DNA of 37,148 bases from Bacteroidales bacterium (GCA_017616735.1 JAFZXP010000049.1:1-37148), one strand, 5' to 3'; shown: positions 8,297-17,747, counted from the stretch's first letter. Numbers and translations are program-made. Notes: generated by a model from the sequence alone, not told the origin.

Positions 8297-9618
8297 TCGT
8301 CAAACAATTGTTCTATCTGCGGTACAAAATCGTTGATATCGCCTGCGCCCATAGTTATAAGCAGCTCAGGATCAATATTTTTTATTACATTCACAAGTTC
8401 AGTTTTCAAGCAAAGCATCTTGTCGGCTGCCGTAATCCGCTTGAGCATTTCGGCCGATGTAACGCCTGCTATAGGCTTTTCGCGAGCCGGGTAAATGTCG
8501 AGCAAAATCACGCGGTCGGCAAGCGAGAGCACCTGGGCGAATTCATCCATGAAGTCGCGGGTGCGGGTGAACAGATGCGGCTGGAACACCACCGTCAGCT
8601 CCTTGCCCGAAAACGCCTTGCGGGCTGTCAGCAATGTGGCCCGCATCTCCTCGGGATGATGGGCATAGTCGTCAATATAAACGTGCTTGCCGTGATTCAC
8701 CCTGATGTCGAAGCGGCGCTGCACACCTTTAAATGTCAGCAAGGCCTCTTGTATATCTTTAACACTGATTCCCAGCGATTTACAAGCTATGATGGCAGCA
8801 AGGGCGTTCTGCACATTGTGGTCGCCATAAAGCGCCATCCTGATCGGGACAACCTCATCGTCCGACAAGACAGCGTCAAACTCGGTCATGCCGTCGACAA
8901 TTCTGATATTAGCGGCAACCACATCGGCATCGTTCAGGCCATAGGTGATATGCGGCTTGGAGGTTTGAACCGGCAATCCGGCATGGTAAACCACCAGACC
9001 ACGGTCGGATGTCTTTTCGACAAACTGGTTAAAACCTTCCACAACATGCTGATAGTCGCCATAAATGTCGAGATGGTCGGCATCGATTGATGTGACTATG
9101 CTGACGTCGGGCGACAGCTGCAGGAACGAGCGGTCAAACTCGTCGGCCTCCATCACCACAAACTCGTCACGTTCATCGCCTATCACCACATTGCTGTCGA
9201 TATTGCGGGCTATGCCGCCGATGAAAGCCGAGAAACGTCTGCGGGCTGTCATCAGAATATGTGATACAAGGGCTGTTGTAGTGGTCTTGCCGTGCGAACC
9301 CGCCACCGCCACGCTGGTGTGCTGACGCGAAATCATACCGAGCACCTCGGCACGTTTGACGATGCGGACACCACGTTCACGCAGGCAGTTCAACTCTTTG
9401 GAATCGGCAGGAATGGCTGGTGTGAGCACCACGAATTCGATATCCTGAGGTATCATCGCAGGATCGTCGACGTAATGTATGCTTATGCCTTCGGCCTCCA
9501 AACGACGGGTTAAAGGCGTAGCAGTGCGGTCGTAGCCGGCCACCTCGCTGCCCTTAGCCTTGAAATACCGGGCCAAGGCACTCATTCCTATGCCACCTAT
9601 TCCTAAAAAGTACAGCAT
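8293..9618 (-). CDS. murC: UDP-N-acetylmuramate--L-alanine ligase
   Basis: A complete 441-residue Mur ligase that adds L-Ala to UDP-MurNAc. The N-terminal UDP-binding domain begins F-L-G-I-G-G-I-G-M-S-A-L-A. The ATP P-loop is A-G-S-H-G-K-T-T-T-T near residue 105. The E-A-D-E-F-D-R-S segment follows near residue 155, and the C-terminal domain begins at R-R-F-D near residue 305 with the D-D-Y-A-H-H-P-E-E motif. All three domains are present, in contrast to the murD remnant upstream. It overlaps murG by 16 bases and ftsQ by 4. Confidence 0.96.
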   Translation of the reverse strand: MLYFLGIGGIGMSALARYFKAKGSEVAGYDRTATPLTRRLEAEGISIHYVDDPAMIPQDIEFVVLTPAIPADSKELNCLRERGVRIVKRAEVLGMISRQHTSVAVAGSHGKTTTTALVSHILMTARRRFSAFIGGIARNIDSNVVIGDERDEFVVMEADEFDRSFLQLSPDVSIVTSIDADHLDIYGDYQHVVEGFNQFVEKTSDRGLVVYHAGLPVQTSKPHITYGLNDADVVAANIRIVDGMTEFDAVLSDDEVVPIRMALYGDHNVQNALAAIIACKSLGISVKDIQEALLTFKGVQRRFDIRVNHGKHVYIDDYAHHPEEMRATLLTARKAFSGKELTVVFQPHLFTRTRDFMDEFAQVLSLADRVILLDIYPAREKPIAGVTSAEMLKRITAADKMLCLKTELVNVIKNIDPELLITMGAGDINDFVPQIEQLFDE

Positions 9619-10742
9619 AACACTTTATCCAATTCGTTGACTATGTCTTCAGCCGCGTTCGGACGGGCGAACTTGGCTATATTTTCTTGCATTCTCTGAA
9701 TTTTTTTCTTGTCGGCCAGCAGCTCGAACACCGTCGGGATGAGCTTCTCGCTTGTCTCATCGTTTCTGACGATGATGGCGGCGTCTTTTTCAACCAGACT
9801 CTGGGCATTCTTGGTCTGATGGTCTTCGGCGGCTGTCGGCAACGGCACAAACACCACCGCCTTGCCAACCAGCGACAGCTCCGATATCGACATGGCACCC
9901 GCACGTGAAATCACCACGTCGGCGCTGGCATAGGCCAGATCCATGCGGTCGATAAACACCACCGGCTTCACCCTGTCTTCAAGACCCAATTGCTTGATTT
10001 CCTGCTGAGCCTGCTCGATGTAATGCTTGCCTGTCTGCCAAATCATCTGGACATCTGTATCCTTGAACATAGCCAGTTTGGCCGAGATGCCCTTGTTGAT
10101 GCCCAGCGCGCCTTGGCTTCCGCCCACCAGCAGAATGATTGGCTTTTGCGGGTCGAGGCCGAAGAATCTCGCTCCTTCGTCGTGCTTGCCTTCAATTGAC
10201 ACCACGTTATTGCGCAACGGGTTGCCTGTCAGCACTATCCTCTCCTCGGGGAACCAGCGCTGCATGTTGTCGTAGGCCACACAGATGCGGCTTGCCTTAG
10301 GCGCCACGATTTTGTTGGTCACACCCGGATACGAGTTCTGTTCCTGTATCACCACAGGTATTCTGAGCGATGTGGCCTTGCGCATTATCGGGCCCGAGGC
10401 GAATCCGCCCACGCCCACCACCAGGTCGGGTTTGAAGCGTTTCAAAATCCGACGGGCCTTGACAAGGCTGCTGATCAGTTTGAACGGGAAACTGAGGTTG
10501 TCGAGTGACAGCTCGCGTTTAAAACCGCTAATCCACAGTCCTTCAATCGGATAGCCTGCCTTTGGCACACGATCCATTTCCATCTTGCCTTTGGCGCCCA
10601 CGAAAAGTATCTCGGCGTCGGGATGACGGCGTTTGAAGGCGTCGGCAATGGCGATGGCCGGAAAAATATGTCCTCCTGTGCCGCCGCCGCTAACTATCAG
10701 CCTCGGTGCTCTCTGCAACTTCGAATTCAGTGTCGTTTCCAT
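9603..10742 (-). CDS. murG: Lipid II synthase (UDP-GlcNAc transferase) MurG
   Basis: A 379-residue GT28 glycosyltransferase that makes lipid II from lipid I at the cytoplasmic face. Motifs are V-S-G-G-G-T-G-G-H-I-F-P-A near residue 20, G-V-G-G-F-A-S-G-P near residue 110, G-G-S-Q-G-A near residue 210 and the donor-binding S-R-A-G-A-M-S-I-S-E near residue 290. The only ATG upstream of the G-G-T-G-G-H loop is at 10742, giving a 53-base overlap with ftsW. That is long but possible, because no closer ATG exists. Confidence 0.95.
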   Translation of the reverse strand: METTLNSKLQRAPRLIVSGGGTGGHIFPAIAIADAFKRRHPDAEILFVGAKGKMEMDRVPKAGYPIEGLWISGFKRELSLDNLSFPFKLISSLVKARRILKRFKPDLVVGVGGFASGPIMRKATSLRIPVVIQEQNSYPGVTNKIVAPKASRICVAYDNMQRWFPEERIVLTGNPLRNNVVSIEGKHDEGARFFGLDPQKPIILLVGGSQGALGINKGISAKLAMFKDTDVQMIWQTGKHYIEQAQQEIKQLGLEDRVKPVVFIDRMDLAYASADVVISRAGAMSISELSLVGKAVVFVPLPTAAEDHQTKNAQSLVEKDAAIIVRNDETSEKLIPTVFELLADKKKIQRMQENIAKFARPNAAEDIVNELDKVLCCTF

Positions 10743-11910
10743 CGTTCTTTTGTATTTCTCGTGTAATACTAATAATAATTCCTATCGATATGCCTGTAAA
10801 CAGCAGCGATGTGCCGCCTCGGCTCACAAACGGCATCGGCTGTCCGGTCACCGGAAGCAGCCCGACAGCCACTCCCATGTTGACCATAGCCTGCATCACC
10901 AGGCTGAATGCCAGCCCCATGGCCAGCAGCGCGCCGAACGACTGCGGAGCCCGCAGCATGATTCGTACCGCGCGGAACATCAAAATCAAGTAAAGCAACA
11001 GCACGAACACCCCGCCCAACAGGCCGTACTCCTCAAGTATTATCGCGTAGATGAAGTCGGAATACGGATGGGGCAATATGGTGCGCTGGGTGCTCTTGCC
11101 CGGCATTTTTCCGACGACTCCGCCTCCGGCGATGGCAATCTTCGACTGCGTCAGCTGGAAGTCTTTCTCGTCGTTTTTACTCTCTTCGCCTTTGCCGACG
11201 AAACGCTCTATACGGTTCACCCACGTCTGGCTACGGTTGTTTTTCTGCGGATTGTCGCCGGTTACATGCAGCAATATCAAAATAGCCAAGCCGCCCACCA
11301 GTGCTATGGTGCCGACAAATCCGAACAAGTATTTCATTTTCACCTTGCCCAGGAACATCATCACTATGCAAGTGGCGAAAAGCATTGCAGCCGTTGAGAA
11401 GTTGGCCGGGAAGATAAGCCCCACCACCAGTAATATCGGCACAATCACCGAAAGTATCAGTTCTTTGACGTCGGCCAGCTGCTCGCGTTTCAGGGTGAGC
11501 ACCCTTGCCAGGAATCCCACCAAAGCCAGCTTGGCCAGATCGCTCGACTGGAAGGTGATGCCGGCTATGCCGATCACACGGCTTGCCTGATTGAGGTTCT
11601 TACCGAAGAACAGAGTATACAGCAAAAGCGGCACCGACACCCAGAACAGCAGCAGCAACAGTCGCGAATAGTAGCGATAGTTGATGTTGGCGGCAATCAC
11701 CAGAGCCACCAAGCCCAAGCCCAGCATCATCAGGTGCTTCATCAGAACCCGTCCGTTGTCGTCGTTGTACTCACGATATGCGAGAGTGTCAGACGAGGTA
11801 TAGACCACCAGCATCGAGATGAGGGTAAGGAACACCACTATCATCCAGATAACCTTGTCGCCTCTGAACAGATTCTTGATTTTTAAGTCTATAGCCTCTT
11901 TAGCTGTCAT
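10690..11910 (-). CDS. ftsW: Peptidoglycan glycosyltransferase FtsW (SEDS family)
   Basis: A 406-residue polytopic SEDS protein that polymerises lipid II at the septum together with FtsI. It has about ten hydrophobic segments, the extracytoplasmic loop with the R-x-x-R-I-E-R region (~210-220), the H-P-Y-S-D-F-I-Y-A-I block near residue 270 and the C-terminal P-F-V-S-R-G-G-T-S-L block near residue 360. The C-terminal tail is acidic. It begins 6 bases after the murD remnant and overlaps murG by 53 bases. Confidence 0.95.
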   Translation of the reverse strand: MTAKEAIDLKIKNLFRGDKVIWMIVVFLTLISMLVVYTSSDTLAYREYNDDNGRVLMKHLMMLGLGLVALVIAANINYRYYSRLLLLLFWVSVPLLLYTLFFGKNLNQASRVIGIAGITFQSSDLAKLALVGFLARVLTLKREQLADVKELILSVIVPILLVVGLIFPANFSTAAMLFATCIVMMFLGKVKMKYLFGFVGTIALVGGLAILILLHVTGDNPQKNNRSQTWVNRIERFVGKGEESKNDEKDFQLTQSKIAIAGGGVVGKMPGKSTQRTILPHPYSDFIYAIILEEYGLLGGVFVLLLYLILMFRAVRIMLRAPQSFGALLAMGLAFSLVMQAMVNMGVAVGLLPVTGQPMPFVSRGGTSLLFTGISIGIIISITREIQKNDGNDTEFEVAESTEADS

Positions 11911-11916
11911 ACAATG

Positions 11917-12453
11917 TTATTCCTTTACAATTTTCACAAAGGCCTTGGCCATCTTGTTTATGACTTCGTCATTGGCACCGCATCCGGGCGAGAAAATCAC
12001 GTTGTAGCCAGGCACCGACTTCTGAGCAGCCATGCGGACGGCCTCTTCCATGCTGTCGGCCGATGTGACGTCGTTGCGCACCAGATAACCCAGCGAGTCG
12101 CGCACCTGTCCGGCGTCGCCACCCACGCAGATTATAGCCTTGACATGTTCGCGCACCACCGGAATCATCTCTTCGTAGTCGGCATCGCCGGCTATGGTAA
12201 TCCACACTGTCGGGTTGGTGTTGTTTTCAAGCGAAAACCAAGTTGCCGAGAGGCTGTGGGCCGCGCTGTCGTTGATGTAACCCACGCCGTTGCGTGTAGC
12301 CACCAGCTCGTTGCGGTTTTTGATGTGCTCACAGTCCACAAAACTGCGTTTCAGATTCTCGTTTCGGGCACGGCATATGCTTTCGTTGATGGTGAAAGCC
12401 GTCGTGAGGATCTCTTTTCTCCTTCCCTGTTTTGCCAATTGTTCTAATGTCAT
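11917..12453 (-). pseudogene. murD: MurD remnant: C-terminal domain only (178 residues, intact reading frame)
   Basis: This fills the murD slot between mraY and ftsW but has only 178 codons; MurD usually has about 440. From residue ~17 it aligns with the end of the MurD central domain (N-E-N-L-K-R-S-F like K-E-N-I-R-K-A-L) and from ~47 with domain 3 (V-A-T-R-N-G-V-G-Y-I-N-D-S). The UDP-binding domain and the ATPase domain with its P-loop are absent. Domain 3 key residues also differ: the family D-S-K-A-T-N is D-S-A-A-H-S, the G-G-x-D-K-G lysine is gone (A-G-D-A-D-Y) and S-P-x-C-A-S-F-D is S-P-G-C-G-A-N-D. The frame is open and packed at 11 and 6 bases from its neighbours, so it may be an expressed protein with another role, not simple decay. 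It cannot be a ligase as written. Confidence 0.8.
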
Positions 12454-12464
12454 GATATCTTGTT

Positions 12465-13745
12465 TTATCTTATCTTCAAAGTTAAAATGGCGAATGCCAC
12501 CAAAAGCAGCGTCACGATCCAGAATCTCACTGTAATCTTCATCTCATGATAAAGATTTTTCGGGCCGTGGCAAATCACTGTCGAGCCCGGATCGGCGCTG
12601 AGCACCTGCTCCATCGAGGTGCGGTAATGGTCGTGTATAGGTGTGCGTTTCCAAACACGTTGACGCACGCCTTTCTTCTTGCCCTGCTTGTAATACGCTC
12701 TCTGCACTATCACCGACACGCTCTCCAGCAGGAATATGCCGCACATGATAGGCAGCAGCAGCTCCTTGTGGATGATGACAGCCGACACGGCTATGATGCC
12801 GCCTATGGTAAGGCTGCCTGTGTCGCCCATGAACACCTGTGCCGGGAACGAGTTGAACCACAGAAAGCCTATCAAAGCCCCGACATACGATGCCATGAAC
12901 ACCGTCACTTCTTCCGAGCCGGGTATGTACATAATGTCGAGATATCCCGACAGCACAGCATTACTCGACAGGTAGGCCAGCACCCCGAGGCCGAGTCCGA
13001 TGATGGCCGAGTTGCCCGCCGCCATGCCGTCCATGCCGTCGTTGAGGTTGGAGCCGTTGGAAACAGCCGCCACCACAAACACTGTCAGCACCACGAAGAA
13101 AATCCAGCCTGCCCAATATTTGTAAGGCTCGCCCATAAAGTTGAACATGTCGGCATAATTCAGGTTGTGATTCTTGAAGAACGGGATGGTGGTGCGTGTC
13201 GACTTCACATCGGGGCTCTTCACCACTATCTCCTTGTTGTCTTCAATTCTGGTCTCGACATTCTCGTTCATCACCGCCATAGGGCTGAAACGCAGGGTAA
13301 GACCCACAATCAGGCCCAAAGCAACCTGTCCGAATATCTTATACCAGCCCTTCAGGCCGTCTTTTCTCTTTTTGAATGTCTTTATATAATCGTCGGCAAA
13401 GCCGATGCCGCCGAGGATAAGCGTGGTCACCATCATCAGCACCATGTAGATGTTGTGAAGCTTGCCAAACAGCAGGCAAGGCACCAGAATAGACGAAATG
13501 ATGATTATGCCGCCCATGGTGGGGACGCCTTTTTTGTTGACGTTGAACGGGTCTACCTTGGCGTCGCGCTGCACCTCCGAGATATGATGCCTCTTCATGA
13601 AATCGATGAAGAAGTTGCCAAACCAAATCGAAATCACCAGCGACAAGATAATCGCGATGATGGCGCGCACTGTCACATATTCAAGCACTCCCGCTCCCGG
13701 CAGGCCGAATCTGACACTTAAAAACCTCCAAAGATAGTATAACAT
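12465..13745 (-). CDS. mraY: Phospho-MurNAc-pentapeptide transferase MraY
   Basis: A 426-residue polytopic enzyme that makes lipid I from UDP-MurNAc-pentapeptide and undecaprenyl phosphate. Motifs include K-K-G-V-P-T-M-G-G near residue 75, the G-F-A-D-D-Y-I-K aspartate pair near residue 120, N-L-N-D-G-M-D-G-M-A-A-G near residue 235, F-M-G-D-T-G-S-L near residue 305 and the C-terminal P-I-H-D-H-Y near residue 370. The last is H-H-H in many bacteria; the H-D-H form may be the Bacteroidota variant. It starts 12 bases after murE. Confidence 0.95.
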   Translation of the reverse strand: MLYYLWRFLSVRFGLPGAGVLEYVTVRAIIAIILSLVISIWFGNFFIDFMKRHHISEVQRDAKVDPFNVNKKGVPTMGGIIIISSILVPCLLFGKLHNIYMVLMMVTTLILGGIGFADDYIKTFKKRKDGLKGWYKIFGQVALGLIVGLTLRFSPMAVMNENVETRIEDNKEIVVKSPDVKSTRTTIPFFKNHNLNYADMFNFMGEPYKYWAGWIFFVVLTVFVVAAVSNGSNLNDGMDGMAAGNSAIIGLGLGVLAYLSSNAVLSGYLDIMYIPGSEEVTVFMASYVGALIGFLWFNSFPAQVFMGDTGSLTIGGIIAVSAVIIHKELLLPIMCGIFLLESVSVIVQRAYYKQGKKKGVRQRVWKRTPIHDHYRTSMEQVLSADPGSTVICHGPKNLYHEMKITVRFWIVTLLLVAFAILTLKIR

Positions 13746-13757
13746 CGTTAGTCTCTC

Positions 13758-15173
13758 CTATTTCTCGTTAAACGCTTTCTCAAGTTCCTCGCGGTCGTCG
13801 AAGTGATGTTTCACGCCCTTCACATCCTGATATGTCTCATGGCCTTTGCCCGCCACCAGGATAATGTCGCCCTTTTGGGCCAGTGCCACCGCTGTGCGGA
13901 TAGCCTCGCGGCGGTCGGTTATGCACAACACTTTGTTATAGCTTTCGCCCGGGACACCGGCTTTCATCTGTCGGATAATCTCGTCCGGTTCCTCGAAGCG
14001 AGGATTGTCGCTGGTTATGATCAGGCGGTCGGACAGCTTCACTGCAGCAGCCGCCATTTTAGGACGTTTGTCAGCATCACGGTTGCCTCCGGCGCCTGCC
14101 ACGGTGATCAAGGTCTCGTTGTGTGTGCGAATCTCGTTGATTGTCGAGAGCACGTTTTCCAATGCGTCGGGGGTGTGGGCGTAGTCGACAATGCCTACAA
14201 TGCCGTCTTTTGAGCTAACCATCTGGAAGCGTCCCGAGGCGCTGTGCAGCTTGCTCACCTCCTGCAGCACCTCATCCTCAGGCATGCCCAGCAATGTGGC
14301 AGCGCCGTAGATGGCCAGCAGATTGGAGGCGTTGAAACGTCCCACCAGATATGTCGAAACGGCTTTACCGTTGATTTTCAACTCCATGCCATCGAAGTAG
14401 CTCTCCATCACAAGGCCTTTGAAGTCGGCATCGTGCTTGAGCGAATAGGTCTTCTTGGCAGCCTTGGTGTTCTGCAGCATCACCATGCCGTTGCGGTCGT
14501 CCAAGTTGGTCAGGGCGAAAGCCGTCGACGGCAGATTGTCGAAGAATTTCTTCTTGGCGTCGCGGTAGTTGGCCAAGGTTTTATGATAGTCGAGATGATC
14601 CTGGGTGAGGTTGGTGAATATGCCACCGTCGAAATGCAGGCCGGCAATACGGTCTTGGTCGATGGCGTGCGAGCTCACCTCCATGAAGGCGTATTCGCAG
14701 CCGGCGTCAACCATCTGCTTGAGCAGGCTGTTGAGCTCCAGCTGGTCGCCTGTGGTGTGTGTTGACGGCACCACTTTCTTGCCGACGATATTCTCGATGG
14801 TTGAAAGCAGTCCGCAGACATAACCCGCGTCGGTGAAGAGACGGTAGAGCAAGGTGGCAATAGTGGTCTTGCCGTTGGTGCCGGTCACGCCCACCAGATG
14901 CAGCTTTTGTGAAGGATTGCCGTAAAACTCCGAGGCGGCAAGTCCCAGTGTCTGAGCGCTGTTGCCCACCACGCAATAGTTCACTCCGTCGGCCTGCTGT
15001 TCGGGCATCTGTTCGCACACAATAGTTTTGGCGCCGTTTTCTATAGCCTTGGCTATGTAGTCGTGGCCGTCCACCTGAGTGCCACGCACCGCGAAAAACA
15101 CGCTGCCCTCGCTGCATTTGCGCGAGTCGAACTGCAAATCTTTAACACCTTTCAAAATCTCTTCTATATTCAT
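13758..15173 (-). CDS. murE: UDP-MurNAc-tripeptide synthetase MurE, meso-DAP type
   Basis: A 471-residue Mur ligase that adds the third stem-peptide residue. It shows the N-terminal S-R-K-C-x-x-G-S-V-F-F-A-V-R-G region, the P-loop G-V-T-G-T-N-G-K-T-T near residue 100 and T-S-D-N-P-R near residue 390. The D-N-P-R motif is the accepted marker for meso-diaminopimelate, which fits the dapD gene in this window. I chose the ATG at 15173; the frame is open to a TTG at 15185. A 7-bp repeat array separates it from ftsI. Confidence 0.95.
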   Translation of the reverse strand: MNIEEILKGVKDLQFDSRKCSEGSVFFAVRGTQVDGHDYIAKAIENGAKTIVCEQMPEQQADGVNYCVVGNSAQTLGLAASEFYGNPSQKLHLVGVTGTNGKTTIATLLYRLFTDAGYVCGLLSTIENIVGKKVVPSTHTTGDQLELNSLLKQMVDAGCEYAFMEVSSHAIDQDRIAGLHFDGGIFTNLTQDHLDYHKTLANYRDAKKKFFDNLPSTAFALTNLDDRNGMVMLQNTKAAKKTYSLKHDADFKGLVMESYFDGMELKINGKAVSTYLVGRFNASNLLAIYGAATLLGMPEDEVLQEVSKLHSASGRFQMVSSKDGIVGIVDYAHTPDALENVLSTINEIRTHNETLITVAGAGGNRDADKRPKMAAAAVKLSDRLIITSDNPRFEEPDEIIRQMKAGVPGESYNKVLCITDRREAIRTAVALAQKGDIILVAGKGHETYQDVKGVKHHFDDREELEKAFNEK

Positions 15174-15182
15174 ATTCAATTC

Positions 15183-15244
15183 CAATAACTTCTAACTACT
15201 AACTTCTAACTTTCAACTTTCAACTTTCAACTTTCAACTTCAAC
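15183..15244. repeat. 7-bp repeat array that contains the ftsI stop codon
   Basis: About eight units of TNNYAAC (TTCTAAC, TACTAAC, then TTTCAAC four times and a 6-base TTCAAC) run from the murE side into ftsI. On the minus strand the units read GTTGAAA, and the ftsI stop TGA (15220-15222) plus its last seven sense codons lie inside them. The unit length is not a multiple of three, so gain or loss of one unit upstream of the stop would alter the FtsI C terminus. Confidence 0.85.
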
Positions 15245-17403
15245 ACAATGGCTTTGCCTTTCTCCAGCCGGGTTCCTGCCTTCACGCTCTGCTCCTCCAC
15301 CACTCCGCGGCCGCTGAATCCGGCCTTCCATCCCATCGTCTCAATCAGATACACGGCGTCGGTCACGTTCATGCCCTTCATGTCGGGCACTATCTCGTCT
15401 TCGATTTCGACATTCTCTATAGTCACGCCACCGTTGGTCGACGGGCTCACCTTCACCCACTGCGAACCCAGCTCGCCGTCCACCATACGCACTCCGGTCA
15501 TCTCGCAAAGGTCGGTCACATCGTCGTAGTAAGCCATCGAGGCCTTGGTGTATTTGTCGGCGTTAGCTTTGGCTGTCTTGGCAATATCTTCCACGCCCAG
15601 ACGTGTGGCATACACCTTTTCGGCCACGTCTTTCAGCACAGGAGCCGATACCGACGCTCCGTAGTATTTGCCGCCCATCGGGTTGATGACAATGACAGCG
15701 CACGAATATTTAGGCTCGTCGGCAGGGAAATAACCCACAAACGAGGCGGTGTAGTTCTTCTTGTTGTAGCCGCCCTTGCCCGAAATCTGTGCCGTACCGG
15801 TCTTACCCGCTATCGGGAACGGGCATTTGTTCAGTGCCTTGGCGGTGCCGTTCTCCACCACGCCGCGCAGCAGGCCCTGCAAAGTCTTGATGGTGCGCTC
15901 CGAGGCAATCCTCTCGTTGATGACTATAGGCTCGAATGTCTGCACCACCTCGTTGCCGCGGCGTATCTCCTTCACAAACTGAGGCTTCATCATACGGCCG
16001 TTGTTGGCTATGGCGTTGTAATAAGTCAGAATCACCATAGGCGTCACTGTCAGCTCGTAGCCCATGGCCATGCTCGGCAGCGAGGTGTACGACCACATCT
16101 TGCTGTCGGTGCTCTTGATTTTAGGGTTGCTCTCCTCGCCTTTCCACGCCACGCGCAGAGGCTCGTTAATCTTGGTTTTGTAAATCTGATCGATAAACTT
16201 CTGCGGATCTTTCTCGAAATATTCCACCACCAGCTTGGAGAACGCTATGTTCGACGACTCCCAGAACGCCTCTTCCACCGTAGGCTTGCCGCCTTTGACC
16301 ACGTGCGAGTCTCTCACATGATAATGATGCGCGCGTCCGTTTTTGCTGCGCCACTCGTACACCCATGTGCCCGACGAGCCGAGGTCGATGACACGTTTGA
16401 TATTGAAATTGGGGTCGTTCTCCATCAAGGCCGTCATGGTTATGGCCTTGAATGTTGAGCCGGGCTCCATGCTTTGACCCAGAGCCACGTTCCAGCGTTC
16501 CTCGTATTGCTTGGTGTTGTAGTTATACTCCAGATTGGCCATCACCTCCACAAAGCCCGTTTCCACGTCCATCATGATGACACAGCCCTTCTCGGCCTCG
16601 TTTTCCTTGAGGCAGCGCAGCAGCGCCTCTTCGGCCACATCCTGCAGCTCAACATCGATTGAGGTGTAGATGTCGCAGCCGTTCTTAGGCTCTTTGTTGA
16701 TTGACGAAGGCACCTGTATGCGGTTGCCGCCGCTCACTCGGCGCATCAGCTGATAGCCTATCTCGCCACGCAGACACGAGTCGTACTGTCCTTCCAAGCC
16801 CACCACGCCTTTCATCAGCGACGACTTGCTGCGGTTGTACAAGTCACTCTTCTCGACCAAGCCCACAGTACGCATCGCCAGCAGGCCGTAAGGATGCTCA
16901 CGCACCATACGCTTGGTTATGTTCAGGCCGTTACCCTTATTCTTCTTGAACAGCGGGAATGTTTTAAGCCTTTGATATTCATCAATCTTCAAACCTTTAA
17001 CCAGATACACACATCTGTTTTTGTGCGGGTCGTTGGTTCTATAGCCTTTCAACAGCAGTTTCTCGATCTCGATTTTCGGCTTATGGGTAAGCTTGGCCAA
17101 GCTGTCGGTGAGAGGCCCGATATATTTATTTAAGGTATCGCGCTTCACACCCATAAAGTCGAAGCCTATGTCGTATAGCGACACCGTCGATGCCAGCATA
17201 GTGCCGTTGGCCGAAAAGATATTGCCTCTGGCGCCTTGCACCGTGTCTATTTTGATGTCGACCTTACGCGCCTGCTCAAGCAACTGCTCGCGCTCAACCG
17301 TCTGGATATAGACAATTCTTCCGACTATGGCAACGCCAAAAGCCAGCATCGCCAGATAAACCAGCAACACACGCCAAGCATCGGAAAAATTCATCTTATC
17401 CAT
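15220..17403 (-). CDS. ftsI: Septal transpeptidase FtsI (class B PBP with a PASTA domain)
   Basis: A 727-residue division-specific transpeptidase. There is one N-terminal membrane helix (~12-32), then the PBP dimerisation domain, then the transpeptidase domain with S-x-x-K (E-P-G-S-T-F-K, ~320), S-S-N (E-S-S-N-I-A-F, ~390) and K-T-G-T (A-G-K-T-G-T-A-Q, ~540). A C-terminal PASTA domain (V-P-D-M-K-G-M ... V-L-K-L, ~670-725) follows, as in other Bacteroidota. The last residues L-K-L-K-V-E-S are encoded by the heptamer array. It lies 8 bases after ftsL and works with FtsW at the septum. Confidence 0.95.
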   Translation of the reverse strand: MDKMNFSDAWRVLLVYLAMLAFGVAIVGRIVYIQTVEREQLLEQARKVDIKIDTVQGARGNIFSANGTMLASTVSLYDIGFDFMGVKRDTLNKYIGPLTDSLAKLTHKPKIEIEKLLLKGYRTNDPHKNRCVYLVKGLKIDEYQRLKTFPLFKKNKGNGLNITKRMVREHPYGLLAMRTVGLVEKSDLYNRSKSSLMKGVVGLEGQYDSCLRGEIGYQLMRRVSGGNRIQVPSSINKEPKNGCDIYTSIDVELQDVAEEALLRCLKENEAEKGCVIMMDVETGFVEVMANLEYNYNTKQYEERWNVALGQSMEPGSTFKAITMTALMENDPNFNIKRVIDLGSSGTWVYEWRSKNGRAHHYHVRDSHVVKGGKPTVEEAFWESSNIAFSKLVVEYFEKDPQKFIDQIYKTKINEPLRVAWKGEESNPKIKSTDSKMWSYTSLPSMAMGYELTVTPMVILTYYNAIANNGRMMKPQFVKEIRRGNEVVQTFEPIVINERIASERTIKTLQGLLRGVVENGTAKALNKCPFPIAGKTGTAQISGKGGYNKKNYTASFVGYFPADEPKYSCAVIVINPMGGKYYGASVSAPVLKDVAEKVYATRLGVEDIAKTAKANADKYTKASMAYYDDVTDLCEMTGVRMVDGELGSQWVKVSPSTNGGVTIENVEIEDEIVPDMKGMNVTDAVYLIETMGWKAGFSGRGVVEEQSVKAGTRLEKGKAIVLKLKVES

Positions 17404-17411
17404 TTTATATA

Positions 17412-17735
17412 TTATTTGTCAACCACAATTCTTTTCACCGGCTCAATCGACTCTTTGATACCCTTGTACTGCAACGCCTTTACCAGCTCCGACTGACGCG
17501 ACAGCCTAGTGATTTCGGCATTCAGCGACACACTCTCCACTCTCATGTTCTCCAAGATCCTGTTCTTGTTTTTGATGTCGAGGCGCATATCTTCGGCCCA
17601 ATAAGTGTTGGATATGTACAGCATTACCAGCAGCACCACGTAAAGTATGAACGGCAGCTGACGCACCACCGCCCCTTTCGAGAAGACGTCGCCTCCCAAA
17701 TAATTCTTAAAAAACGATCCTTTTTTCTTTTTCAT
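17412..17735 (-). CDS. ftsL: Cell division protein FtsL-like
   Basis: A 107-residue bitopic protein: basic N terminus (M-K-K-K-K-G), one transmembrane helix (~28-46) and a heptad-patterned periplasmic helix (L-D-I-K-N-K-N-R-I-L-E-N, ~55-90). This is the FtsL plan; primary conservation is low, so position between rsmH and ftsI carries much of the call. FtsL forms a complex with FtsB and FtsQ. No ftsB is visible here. Confidence 0.8.
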   Translation of the reverse strand: MKKKKGSFFKNYLGGDVFSKGAVVRQLPFILYVVLLVMLYISNTYWAEDMRLDIKNKNRILENMRVESVSLNAEITRLSRQSELVKALQYKGIKESIEPVKRIVVDK

Positions 17736-17747
17736 GTCCTATTTTCC

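Noticed and set aside
10690-10742. Frameshift or error at the ftsW/murG overlap
   Set aside because: Both proteins are complete and of normal length; long overlaps occur in dense operons, and no better murG start is present.
12454-12464. Hidden murD N terminus by frameshift
   Set aside because: mraY ends at 12465, so there is no room upstream for the missing ~260 codons in any frame.
12546-13721. Long plus-strand frame (391 codons) opposite mraY
   Set aside because: It is antisense to a clear MraY, is rich in His, Arg and Gln as expected of a shadow frame, and shows no family motif.
15183-15244. CRISPR array
   Set aside because: Units are 7 bases, directly abutting and degenerate, with no spacers and no cas genes.
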